DNA from: Paucibacter sp. KCTC 42545
GTDB taxonomy: Bacteria > Pseudomonadota > Gammaproteobacteria > Burkholderiales > Burkholderiaceae_C
Direction: 5' to 3'
NCBI RefSeq assembly: GCF_001477625.1
Contig: NZ_CP013692.1
Location: forward strand, 2,232,001 to 2,296,000
DNA: 64,000 bases
Shown: piece by piece, positions 37,341 to 45,058 of the stretch
Position numbering within the stretch: the first letter of the stretch is position 1
How the letters are laid out: every line of letters starts with the position of its first letter
Translations under genes and position numbers: made by a program
The notes under the pieces: generated by a model
What the model was told of the DNA's origin: nothing
Seen by the model: the letters and a program-made list of their open reading frames with translations, nothing else
Databases searched by the model: none

Positions 37341-37584
37341 CTAGCCCGGATGTTTCACAAGGGACGCGGGAATTGTGTGGTGCAGGGCGCAGCGGGATGG
37401 CCCGAGACGGCCACAGGCAATGCCCAAAGGCATTGACGAGGAGTTGAGGGCCAGCCAGCCCTGTGCCGCGCAAGCCCGCGTAGACCCCTGGATGCAAATT
37501 GGATCGGATATTGAGCGGAGAAAACCTGCTGGACATTGCTGTTTCAAGTCCGCCGGGGCCGACCTTGTGAAATATCCGGGCTAG
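37341..37584. mobile_element. MITE-like element, 244 bp with 22-bp terminal inverted repeats
   Basis: The left end (37341-37362, CTAGCCCGGATGTTTCACAA...) and the right end (37563-37584, ...TGTGAAATATCCGGGCTAG) are inverted repeats matching at 21 of 22 positions. Both ends include the palindrome CTAG, which may be the duplicated target site, as with IS families that use YTAR targets. The roughly 200-base interior has no open frame resembling a transposase, so this would be a non-autonomous element. It fills most of the gap between the deacetylase gene and the amidohydrolase-like gene and stops 12 bases before the latter's start codon. The parent IS family is not determined. Confidence 0.7.
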
Positions 37585-37596
37585 CATGGCGCCCCT

Positions 37597-38883
37597 ATGA
37601 CGAAATGTGCTCTCGCTCTCATTCTTGCCGCGCTCGGCCTCAGCCAACTGGCCCACAGCGCCCCGGCCCCGCTGCCCGAGCCTGAAACGCCTTACTTCAA
37701 GGCTAGCGCCCCCATGAGCATGGAGCTGAAGAACGCCCAATGGTTCGATGGCAAGGGCTTTGTCCAGCAAGGCACTTTGTACGTGCAAGAAGGCCGCTTC
37801 ACCCGCAAAAAGCCCAAGGGCAAGCCGCAGCGCCAGATGGACCTGAAAGGCCAATTCCTGCTACCGCCGCTGGCCGATGCGCACAACCACAATTTGCAGA
37901 CCCTCTGGGGCTTTGCCCGCTATGCCAGCAGCTATCTGCGCGACGGTGTGTTTTACGCCGCCATGCAATGCGGCGAGCCCAAGGCGGTAGCGGAAATGCG
38001 GCCCATCGCCGCGCAGCCGGCCTCGCCCGAGGTTTTGTTCACCTCCGTCTGCATCACCTCCCCCGACGGCCAACCGCTGGCCCAACTGATCGGCGACGAC
38101 CCCAAGCTCAAGGCCGAAGATTTCGCCGACAAGGCGGTCTTGGTGATGGACAGCAGCGCCGACCTGAACGCCAAGTGGCCGCTGGTGGCCGGGCGCAAGA
38201 CCGACTGGGTCAAGCTCATGCTCAGCCGCAGCGAAAGCCCCGAACTGCGTGCCGACGCCAAACAGTTCGGCCGCTTAGGGCTGAAGCCCGAGTTGGTGGC
38301 CCCCATCGTAAAACGCGCCAAGCAAGATGGTTTCAAGGTGGTGGCCCAGGCCGACACCGCGACCGACTTCACGGTGGCGGTGCAAAGCGGGGTGGACCTG
38401 GTGGCGCGCCTGCCGGGCCTGTATTTTTTTGAAGGCACAACACCAGAGCGCTACCGCATCAGCGCCGAGGCCGCCAGTGAAGCCGCCAAGCGCCATGTGG
38501 CGGTGATCACCGCCATCTCGGGCAGCCGATTCTTCGAGCCCAGCGATACCGGCTTAGCCGCCTTGCGTCAGTTGCAGGCCGAAAACCTGCGCCGCTTACT
38601 GGATGCGAAAGTCAGCCTGCTGCTGGGCTCCGACCTCTACAACGGCACCGCGTTTGCCGAGTTGCGCCAGCTCGACAGCCTCGCGGTGATGGATCGCGCC
38701 ACGCTTTTGCGCATCGCTACCGTCGACACGCCGCGCGCCTTGTTCCCCAAGCGCCGCATCGCCTGTTTTGACGAGGGCTGCGAGGCCAGCTTTTTGCTGC
38801 TGAAGAGCAACCCTCTGAATGACCTGGACAGCCTGGGCCGCATCCTGCTGCGGGTCAAACAAGGTCGTTTGCTGAGCCAGTAA
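37597..38883 (+). CDS. Secreted amidohydrolase-like protein
   Basis: Exported metal-dependent hydrolase-like protein, 428 aa, with a signal peptide (ALALILAALGLSQLAHSAP). The family traits are the beta-sandwich strand MELKNAQWFDGKGFVQQGTL, the first metal motif in LPPLADAHNHNLQTL (residues about 93-100) and the late Asp in LLLGSDLYNGT; a basic KKPKGKPQRQ stretch sits in the N-terminal sandwich. The middle histidine motifs of classical amidohydrolases are not obvious, so activity is uncertain. The upstream region is occupied up to 12 bases before the ATG by a MITE-like element, so promoter and ribosome-binding sequences probably derive from it. Confidence 0.75.
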   Translation: MTKCALALILAALGLSQLAHSAPAPLPEPETPYFKASAPMSMELKNAQWFDGKGFVQQGTLYVQEGRFTRKKPKGKPQRQMDLKGQFLLPPLADAHNHNLQTLWGFARYASSYLRDGVFYAAMQCGEPKAVAEMRPIAAQPASPEVLFTSVCITSPDGQPLAQLIGDDPKLKAEDFADKAVLVMDSSADLNAKWPLVAGRKTDWVKLMLSRSESPELRADAKQFGRLGLKPELVAPIVKRAKQDGFKVVAQADTATDFTVAVQSGVDLVARLPGLYFFEGTTPERYRISAEAASEAAKRHVAVITAISGSRFFEPSDTGLAALRQLQAENLRRLLDAKVSLLLGSDLYNGTAFAELRQLDSLAVMDRATLLRIATVDTPRALFPKRRIACFDEGCEASFLLLKSNPLNDLDSLGRILLRVKQGRLLSQ

Positions 38884-38953
38884 GCCTGGTCGCGCCGCAG
38901 ACGACTTCGCCTGCGGGACAACCTGAAAGCCAAATTCTGGCTAGAGTGCTGGG

Positions 38954-40198
38954 ATGACTGCCGCACATCCCCACCCTCTGCCTCCAGCATCCCCAGCCCC
39001 TGCGAAACTTTCGATGTTTCAGGTGCTGCTGTGCGGCGCCATGATCGTCACCCTGTCCATGGGCATACGCCACGGCTTTGGCCTGTGGCTGCAGCCCATC
39101 ACCATGGACCGCGGCTGGACGCGCGAGACCTTCTCCTTCGCGCTGGCGATTCAAAACCTCTCTTGGGGCTTGGCGGGGCCCTTCACCGGCATGCTGGCGG
39201 ATCGCTACGGCCCTTTCCGGGTACTGATGGTCGGCGGCTTGCTTTACGCCCTGGGCTTGGTGCTGATGGCACTGTCCACCTCAGGCCTGGCCTTCACCGG
39301 CAGCGCCGGGCTCTTGCTGGGCATTGCGCAGTCAGGCACCACCTACGCCGTGATTTACGGCGTGATCGGCCGCAATGTGGCGCCGGAAAAGCGCTCCTGG
39401 GCCATGGGTGTGGCCGCAGCGGCCGGCAGTTTCGGGCAGTTCCTGATGGTGCCGGTGGAGAACTGGCTGATCGGCTATACCGGCTGGCAGAACGCCTTAT
39501 TTGTGCTGGGCTGCGCGGCCCTGATCACCATTCCTTTGGCCCTGGGCCTGCGTGAACCCAAGGGCGCCGCAGCAGCACCGGGCCACCAGCAAAGCATTGG
39601 CCAAGCGCTGCGCGAGGCCTTTGGCTACCGCAGCTTCCAGCTGCTGATGCTGGGCTATTTCGTCTGCGGTTTTCAAGTGGTGTTCATCGGCGTGCACATG
39701 CCCAGCTACCTGAAAGATCACGGCCTGAGCCCGCAGGTGGCAACCTATTCCCTGGCCTTGATCGGCCTCTTCAATGTGTTCGGCACCTACGCGGCCGGCT
39801 CGCTGGGCCAGCGTTTCCCCAAGCGCTACATCCTCTCGGCCATTTACGCCTTGCGCGCCGTCGCCATCGTCTGCTTTTTGAGCGTGCCGCTGACGCCCAC
39901 CTCGGTCTATCTGTTCTCGGGCGTGATGGGCTTTTTGTGGCTATCCACCGTGCCGCCGACTAATGCGGTGCTGGCGCAGATCTTCGGCATTCAGCACATG
40001 TCCATGCTCAGCGGCTTTGTGTTCCTGAGCCACCAGATCGGCAGCTTTCTGGGCGTTTGGCTGGGCGGGCGGCTCTATGACCTGAGCGGCAGTTACGACG
40101 TGGTCTGGTACTTGGCGGTGGGCTTGGGCGTGATGGCGGCCTTGGTGAATCTGCCCGTGCGCGAAACCGCGATTGAGCGGCGGATGGCACCAGCATGA
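38954..40198 (+). CDS. MFS transporter
   Basis: Inner-membrane major facilitator, 414 aa, twelve predicted helices. The first loop has the conserved GMLADRYGPFRVLMVGG motif; the helix containing SMGIRHGFGLWLQPITMDRGWTRETFSFAL is typical of a Burkholderiales MFS group related to monocarboxylate/oxalate-formate carriers. The second half begins near FGYRSFQLLMLGYFVCGFQ. The substrate is unknown. Its TGA stop overlaps the ATG of a 42-codon gene (ATGA), the first of two coupled junctions. Confidence 0.9.
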   Translation: MTAAHPHPLPPASPAPAKLSMFQVLLCGAMIVTLSMGIRHGFGLWLQPITMDRGWTRETFSFALAIQNLSWGLAGPFTGMLADRYGPFRVLMVGGLLYALGLVLMALSTSGLAFTGSAGLLLGIAQSGTTYAVIYGVIGRNVAPEKRSWAMGVAAAAGSFGQFLMVPVENWLIGYTGWQNALFVLGCAALITIPLALGLREPKGAAAAPGHQQSIGQALREAFGYRSFQLLMLGYFVCGFQVVFIGVHMPSYLKDHGLSPQVATYSLALIGLFNVFGTYAAGSLGQRFPKRYILSAIYALRAVAIVCFLSVPLTPTSVYLFSGVMGFLWLSTVPPTNAVLAQIFGIQHMSMLSGFVFLSHQIGSFLGVWLGGRLYDLSGSYDVVWYLAVGLGVMAALVNLPVRETAIERRMAPA

Positions 40199-40323
40199 AA
40201 CGGATCGCGCGGGCTTGGTGGTGGCGCCTGCTGGCCGCCGTGCTGCTGGCCTTGGTGTTCCTGGCCTATATTCAGCCCGCATTGATGATCAATCTTTCCG
40301 AACAAATCTGGGCTTGCTTTTGA
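40195..40323 (+). CDS. 42-aa single-pass membrane protein
   Basis: Very short gene, easily missed. It starts at an ATG overlapping the MFS stop (ATGA) and stops at a TGA that overlaps the TTG start of the methyltransferase (TTGA). The product begins MKRIARAWWWR, has one strongly hydrophobic helix (LLAAVLLALVFLAYI, residues 12-26) and ends MINLSEQIWACF. The positive N-terminus suggests the N-in/C-out orientation, placing the C-terminal Trp-Ala-Cys-Phe in the periplasm. The function is unknown. The two stop/start overlaps are strong evidence that it is translated and co-regulated with its neighbours. Confidence 0.72.
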   Translation: MKRIARAWWWRLLAAVLLALVFLAYIQPALMINLSEQIWACF

Positions 40324-40892
40324 CCTCTGACATTTCCCCCTGGCTGCTGCGCTGGTCCGCAGCCGCCCCTGCCGGCGCCACCGCGCTGGATCTGGCTTGC
40401 GGCAGCGGCCGCCATCTGCGCTACCTGGCTGAGAAAGGCATGCGCGTCACCGGTGTCGACCGCGACAGCGCGGCCACCGCCCCGCTGCAAGCCCTGGCCG
40501 AAATCATCACCGCCGACATCGAAACCGGCCCCTGGCCACTGGCCGGGCGGCAATTCGATCTGGTGCTGGTGACGAACTACCTCTGGCGCCCGCTGCTGCC
40601 GCAAATCATCGCCTCAGTAGCCCCGGGCGGCTGGTTGATTTACGAAACCTTTGCCCATGGCCAGCAGAGCATTGGCCGCCCAGCGCGTGCCGACTTTCTG
40701 CTGCAGCCCGGCGAGTTGCTGCGCGCCTGCGCGGGCTTGCGCGTGGTGGGCTATGAAGATGGTTTTGAGTCTGCTCCCGGTGAAATTAGCCCAGCGGCGG
40801 TCAACGGCCGCTTCGTCCAGCGCGTTGCGGCTGTTCGCGCCGCGTCTGAAGACGAGGGGGTTTTCCAGCGATATGCCCTGCCCCGCCCGTAA
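40320..40892 (+). CDS. Class I SAM-dependent methyltransferase
   Basis: Cytoplasmic methyltransferase, 190 aa. SAM motif I is LDLACGSGRHLRYLAEKG, the acidic residue of motif II is GVDRD, and the post-I region is IITADIETGPWP with VLVTNYLWRPLLPQI; it resembles TehB/UbiE-like small methyltransferases with the late motif APGGWLIYETFAHG. I start it at TTG 40320 (MTSDISPWLLRW), because this codon overlaps the stop of the 42-aa gene; the frame is open further upstream but that part overlaps the small gene and shows no conservation. The substrate is unknown. dapA follows after 46 bases. Confidence 0.85.
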   Translation: MTSDISPWLLRWSAAAPAGATALDLACGSGRHLRYLAEKGMRVTGVDRDSAATAPLQALAEIITADIETGPWPLAGRQFDLVLVTNYLWRPLLPQIIASVAPGGWLIYETFAHGQQSIGRPARADFLLQPGELLRACAGLRVVGYEDGFESAPGEISPAAVNGRFVQRVAAVRAASEDEGVFQRYALPRP

Positions 40893-40938
40893 AAAGGTTT
40901 GCGGCTGAGTAGAATCGACTGATTACAAGGATTGCTCA

Positions 40939-41820
40939 ATGAACGGACTAGTTGGCAGCATCGTCGCACTCATCACGCCGATGCTTGAAGATGGCAGCGT
41001 TGATTACCCCAGCCTGCGCAAGCTGATTGACTGGCATATCGCCGAAGGCACCGACTGCATCTGCGTGGTCGGCACCACCGGCGAGTCGCCCACCGTCAGC
41101 ATGGAAGAAAACCGCGAAATCATTCGCGCTGCGGTTGAGCATGCCAAGGGCCGCGTGCCCATCATGGCCGGCACCGGCGCCAATTCCACCTCGGAAGCCA
41201 TTGAGTTGAGCCGCTACGCGAAGGAAGTCGGCGCCGACTGCACCTTGTCCGTCGTGCCTTACTACAACAAGCCCTCGCAAGAAGGCATCTACCAGCATTA
41301 CAAGGCCATCGCCGAGGCCGTAGACATCCCCATGATGCTCTACAACGTGCCCGGCCGCACCGTGGCCGATATGCAGCCCGAAACCACCTTGCGCTGCGCC
41401 AGCTTGCCCGGCGTGTTCGGCGTCAAGGAAGCCACCGGCAATATCGAGCGCGCCGCCTGGCTGATCAAGAACGCCCCCAAGGGCTTTTCGATCTATTCCG
41501 GCGACGACGGCACCGCCATCGCCCTGATGCTGCTAGGCGGCCACGGCAATGTCAGCGTGACGGCCAACGTCGCGCCACGCGCCATGCATGAGCTGTGCAA
41601 GGCTGCGCTGGCCGGTGACATCGCCACCGCCCGCCGCATCCACTTCCAACTCTTGAGCCTGCACAAGAACCTGTTCTGCGAGCCCAGCCCAGCCCCCACC
41701 AAGTGGGCGCTGGCCAAGCTGGGCCGCATTCAGCCTCATCTGCGCTTGCCCATCACCGGCTTGACGCCGGCCGGCCAAGCCGTGGTTGAACAAGCCATGA
41801 AAGAGGGCGGCCTGCTGTAG
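40939..41820 (+). CDS. dapA: 4-hydroxy-tetrahydrodipicolinate synthase
   Basis: First committed step of lysine and diaminopimelate synthesis, condensing pyruvate with aspartate semialdehyde; 293 aa. The TIM barrel contains [15 protein letters not shown] (Thr pair), the catalytic tyrosine in [12 protein letters not shown], and the Schiff-base lysine in [27 protein letters not shown] is also typical. Followed by bamC, the same order as in many proteobacteria. Confidence 0.96.
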   Translation: MNGLVGSIVALITPMLEDGSVDYPSLRKLIDWHIAEGTDCICVVGTTGESPTVSMEENREIIRAAVEHAKGRVPIMAGTGANSTSEAIELSRYAKEVGADCTLSVVPYYNKPSQEGIYQHYKAIAEAVDIPMMLYNVPGRTVADMQPETTLRCASLPGVFGVKEATGNIERAAWLIKNAPKGFSIYSGDDGTAIALMLLGGHGNVSVTANVAPRAMHELCKAALAGDIATARRIHFQLLSLHKNLFCEPSPAPTKWALAKLGRIQPHLRLPITGLTPAGQAVVEQAMKEGGLL

Positions 41821-41830
41821 AGGCAGGGCA

Positions 41831-41859
41831 TGCGGGGCGGCAACACATGCGGCCCCGCA
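41831..41859 (+). terminator. Possible terminator between dapA and bamC
   Basis: TGCGGGGC and GCCCCGCA form a perfect eight-base stem with a 13-base loop, followed by the weak T-rich stretch GCTTCTTCTGCTCT. There is no proper T run, so it may only attenuate. Confidence 0.35.
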
Positions 41860-41939
41860 GCTTCTTCTGCTCTAATCGCCCCACTGAATTCGACGCCGCT
41901 GTTGGCCTGGCCCAGCAGCTGCAACCCTGACTCCCGGAG

Positions 41940-43139
41940 ATGTCTAGCGTGACTCGTTCTGCACCCCTTACCGCCCAAAGCACCCCGCTGCGCATGGCCA
42001 CGCTGATGCTGGTGGGCTCGCTGGCCGCCGGCTGCTCGTCGATTGACAACGTGATTTCCACCGACAAGGTGGACTACCGCAGCGGCGCCAAGCAGACCAC
42101 CGGCCTGGACATCCCGCCCGACCTGACCCAGTTGGCCCGCGATACCCGCGCGCCCGGTGCGGCCGTCAGCGCCGCCAGCTTCCAACAAAGCAGCGCCGCC
42201 GCCAAGGCTGCACCTGCCACAGCCGCCGCCAACACCGTCGCTCTGAACGCCGCCGGCAAGGTGCAGTTGGAGCGCGTTGGCGATGAGCGTTGGTTGCATG
42301 TGGACCAAACGCCCGAGCAGCTGTGGCAACCCCTGAAGGACTTCTGGGTTGAGCGCGGCTTCGAGCTCGCCAAGGATCAAGCCGACATCGGCCTGCTGGA
42401 AACCAACTGGAACGAGAACCGCGCCAAGCTGCCGCAAGACGTGATCCGCTCCACCATCGGCAAGGTGTTTGACAGCTTCTACTCGACCGGTGAGCGCGAT
42501 ATGTTCCGCACCCGCGTCGAACGCTCGCCCAAGGGCGGCACCGACATCTTCATTGCCCACAAAGGCATGCAAGAGGTCTATACCAATCAGCAAAAGGAAG
42601 CCACCGCCTGGCAACCCCGCCCGAATGACCCGCAGCTGGAAGCCGAGATGCTGTCCCGCCTGATGGTCAAGTTGGGCGCCAAGGACGAAGCCGCCAAGGC
42701 GGCTGTGGCAGCCGCAGCAGCGCCCGCCCCCGTGGCCACGGCTGCGGTGGCCGGCACCGCCGCAGCCGCTGTCTCAGCGCAAAGCCGCAGCCTGGCCGAT
42801 GTGCCGGACGAGTTGAAGGTCAATGAAGGTTTCGAGCGCGCCTGGCGCCGCGTCGGCCAATCGCTGGATCGCCACGGCTTCACCATCGAAGACCGCGACC
42901 GCAAGCAAGGCCTGTTCTATCTGCGCTATGCCGACCCCAGCCAAGCCGGCAAGGAAGAGCCCAACTTCTTCCAACGCCTGTTCAGCAAGGACGACGGCCC
43001 GGCCAAGGTGCGTTACCGGGTCTCGGTCAAGTCCGAGGGCGAGCGCAGCACCGTCACCGTGCTGGATGACAAGGGCCAGAAGCAGAGCAGCGAGATCTCC
43101 AAGCGCATTCTCAATTTGCTGATGGACGACCTGCGCTAA
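41940..43139 (+). CDS. bamC: Outer membrane assembly lipoprotein BamC
   Basis: Lipoprotein subunit of the BAM complex that inserts outer-membrane beta-barrels; 399 aa. Signal peptide with lipobox (MLVGSLAAGC, Cys near residue 32), then the extended region binding BamD (KVDYRSGAKQTTGLDIPPDL), and two helix-grip domains separated by an Ala-rich linker (residues about 250-280, runs of AAAAPAPVATAAVAG). The second domain contains GLFYLRYADPSQ and VTVLDDKGQ. The ATG at 41940 follows a CCCGGAGA site. Its own terminator lies just downstream. Confidence 0.9.
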   Translation: MSSVTRSAPLTAQSTPLRMATLMLVGSLAAGCSSIDNVISTDKVDYRSGAKQTTGLDIPPDLTQLARDTRAPGAAVSAASFQQSSAAAKAAPATAAANTVALNAAGKVQLERVGDERWLHVDQTPEQLWQPLKDFWVERGFELAKDQADIGLLETNWNENRAKLPQDVIRSTIGKVFDSFYSTGERDMFRTRVERSPKGGTDIFIAHKGMQEVYTNQQKEATAWQPRPNDPQLEAEMLSRLMVKLGAKDEAAKAAVAAAAAPAPVATAAVAGTAAAAVSAQSRSLADVPDELKVNEGFERAWRRVGQSLDRHGFTIEDRDRKQGLFYLRYADPSQAGKEEPNFFQRLFSKDDGPAKVRYRVSVKSEGERSTVTVLDDKGQKQSSEISKRILNLLMDDLR

Positions 43140-43164
43140 ACCACAGCGCTGCGAAACCATCCCA

Positions 43165-43195
43165 ACGCCACCACCCTCGGGCTGGTGGCGTTTTT
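43165..43195 (+). terminator. Rho-independent terminator after bamC
   Basis: ACGCCACCA pairs with TGGTGGCGT around a nine-base loop, followed by TTTTT. Confidence 0.85.
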
Positions 43196-43233
43196 CATTT
43201 CCCACTCATCAGCTTATTCCAACGAGGCCACGC

Positions 43234-44013
43234 ATGCGTTTTTGCAGCCTAGGCAGCGGCAGCGGCGGCAACGCCACCCTGGTCGAAGCCAGCCAAGGCA
43301 TCACCAGCACGCAGCTGCTGGTGGACTGCGGCTTCAGCCTGCGCGAATTGACCCGCCGCTTGCAGCGCGCCGGCAGCGCGCCCGAGGCACTGACCGCCGT
43401 CTTCATAACCCACGAGCATGGCGACCACATCGGCTGCGCGCTCAGGCTCTGCCAACAATACCGAGTGCCCCTGTGGACCAGTCGCGGCACCTGGCGTGCC
43501 GTCGGCAACCCGGACTTTGAGCCCAGCCTGCTGCACTTCGCCCGCGACGGCGAATTGATTGAGCTGGGCGATCTGCAACTGCAGCCGCTCGCCGTGCCGC
43601 ACGATGCCAACGAGCCATTGCACCTGCGCTGCAACGACGGCGCCAAACACCTGGGCTTGCTGACCGATTTGGGCTGCCCGAGCAGTTCGGTGCTCGCCGC
43701 CTTGCAAGGGCTGGATGCCATGCTGCTGGAGTGCAATCACGATGAAGACTTGCTGAAAAACTCCAGCTACCCGGCCAACCTGAAGCGCCGCATCCTAGGC
43801 AGCCACGGCCATCTCTCAAATGCCCAATCGGCCACGCTGCTGCAGCAATGCCTGCATACCGGCCTGCAAACCGTGCTGGCGGCCCATTTGAGTGAGCGCA
43901 ACAACCGACCCGAGCTGGCCGCCGCCGCCCTGGCGTCGGTGCTGGGCGGCACCGCAGACGAAATCCCGGTGGCCGATCAAAAGCTGGGCAGCGACTGGTT
44001 CACGATCGACTGA
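43234..44013 (+). CDS. MBL-fold metallo-hydrolase, YycJ-like
   Basis: Cytoplasmic metallo-beta-lactamase-fold protein, 259 aa. It opens MRFCSLGSGSGGNATLVEA, a trait of the YycJ/WalJ group, and has the zinc motif THEHGDHIG, a second metal site at VPHDANEPLHLRC, LLTDLGCPSS, NHDEDLLKNSSYP and the late LAAHLSERNN. Homologues are thought to act as single-strand exonuclease-like or cell-wall-linked hydrolases; the activity here is unproven. Confidence 0.88.
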   Translation: MRFCSLGSGSGGNATLVEASQGITSTQLLVDCGFSLRELTRRLQRAGSAPEALTAVFITHEHGDHIGCALRLCQQYRVPLWTSRGTWRAVGNPDFEPSLLHFARDGELIELGDLQLQPLAVPHDANEPLHLRCNDGAKHLGLLTDLGCPSSSVLAALQGLDAMLLECNHDEDLLKNSSYPANLKRRILGSHGHLSNAQSATLLQQCLHTGLQTVLAAHLSERNNRPELAAAALASVLGGTADEIPVADQKLGSDWFTID

Positions 44014-44026
44014 AAAGCCCAGACGT

Positions 44027-44061
44027 AAAAAAACCGCCGGGCTTGCGCCGGGCGGTTTTTT
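44027..44061. terminator. Bidirectional terminator
   Basis: AAAAAACCGCC and GGCGGTTTTTT flank a twelve-base GC-rich loop; the A and T runs on either side allow termination of both the metallo-hydrolase gene and the converging lipoprotein gene. Confidence 0.85.
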
Positions 44062-44082
44062 CAGAGAACCGACGGGAGTCGA

Positions 44083-44325
44083 TTACTTCTTGGCAGCGTC
44101 AACAGCGCTGGCAGCAGCGGCGCCAACGGCCGAAGCAGCGTCAGCAACAGCCGAAGCGGCGTCAGCAACCGGTGCAGCAACAGCGGAAGCAGCAGCGTCA
44201 ACAGCGCTGGCAGCAGCCGAAGCGGCTTCAGCGACGGGAGCCACAACAGCGGCTTCTTCCTTCTTGCCGCAAGCGGTCAGGGCAACAGCAGCCAACAGGG
44301 TAGCCAACAGGATCGACTTGTTCAT
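44083..44325 (-). CDS. Small alanine-rich lipoprotein
   Basis: Predicted lipoprotein of 80 aa. The signal peptide ends in lipobox ALTAC (Cys19), giving a mature chain of about 62 residues: CGKKEEAAVV followed by repeated Ala-Ser-Ala-Val/Ala-Asp-Ala helical units and a C-terminal DAAKK. About half of the residues are Ala; hydrophobic positions recur with a coiled-coil-like period, although a Pro occurs at two places. Length and design recall the Lpp/OprI murein lipoproteins, but no true similarity is visible. A 26-base stretch is repeated exactly 99 bases apart (44093 and 44192), so the gene grew by internal duplication. Confidence 0.75.
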   Translation of the reverse strand: MNKSILLATLLAAVALTACGKKEEAAVVAPVAEAASAAASAVDAAASAVAAPVADAASAVADAASAVGAAAASAVDAAKK

Positions 44326-44502
44326 ACTTGTCCTCAAAATTCGTTAAACGACGATTCAATTACCGGTAATTTTTTGAAGCATCGCGATTGCATCGATTCC
44401 CTTAAGAATCAAGCCGTCGCGTGCCTCGACGTCACAAGACGAGGAAACCTCGAGCGCTTCCATCGCCTAGCCTACAAGTATAGCTGGTACTTTTGTCACG
44501 CC

Positions 44503-45006
44503 TCACAGGCCCAAGGTCCTTGAGCCGAATGATTCGTAAGACCGTTGCAAGCTTGCATCAAACTCTTCGCTTAATGCCTGCACCTCGGCCCTGTCCAGGG
44601 AAATATGACCGCGCCAATGACCTTGGTCGAATAAACGCAGGCCCAACTGCCCGGCCGCGCCTTTGACGATCAACAAGGCTTGGTGGCGAGTACCGGGTGG
44701 CAGCCCCGGCTCATCCAAGGCGCGGGCATGAACGCAGTGGCCGTAGCGAGCCCGCCACTGCACAAAGCGCGGGTGGCGGCGAGCCACGTCGTCATATTGC
44801 TCGGCCAGCAAGTGCAAGCGCCGCCCGGGCTGGGCCCACTGGCGTAAATGCGCCAGCACCGCTGCATCCGACAAGGGCCAGTCGGCAAAACTGCGATCCA
44901 ACCAGAACACCTCTCGGCAGCCCTGCTCTGCCGCCCAAGCGATGGCCTGCGAAATGGCTGAGGAAAACGCCTGCCGCCCCTCAAAGCTGCCACTTTGGTC
45001 TTGCAT
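44503..45006 (-). CDS. Conserved hypothetical protein next to the RoxA-like oxygenase
   Basis: Cytoplasmic protein of about 167 aa that I do not recognise. It contains no signal peptide or membrane segment. Notable parts: AIAWAAEQGCREVFWLDRSFADWPLSD, HLRQWAQPGRRLHLLAEQYDD and a C-terminal LGLRLFDQGHWRGHISLDR; the strand-helix pattern with a conserved WLDRSF region suggests an alpha/beta fold. The ATG at 45006 has a GAAGGAG site; an earlier ATG at 45033 is weaker. It follows the RoxA-like gene by about 50 bases on the same strand, so the two may be co-transcribed. Confidence 0.6.
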   Translation of the reverse strand: MQDQSGSFEGRQAFSSAISQAIAWAAEQGCREVFWLDRSFADWPLSDAAVLAHLRQWAQPGRRLHLLAEQYDDVARRHPRFVQWRARYGHCVHARALDEPGLPPGTRHQALLIVKGAAGQLGLRLFDQGHWRGHISLDRAEVQALSEEFDASLQRSYESFGSRTLGL

Positions 45007-45058
45007 GGATTGCTCCTTCGCAGGCTCGCTCATCTAGCCTGTCAAACGATGGCGAGCT

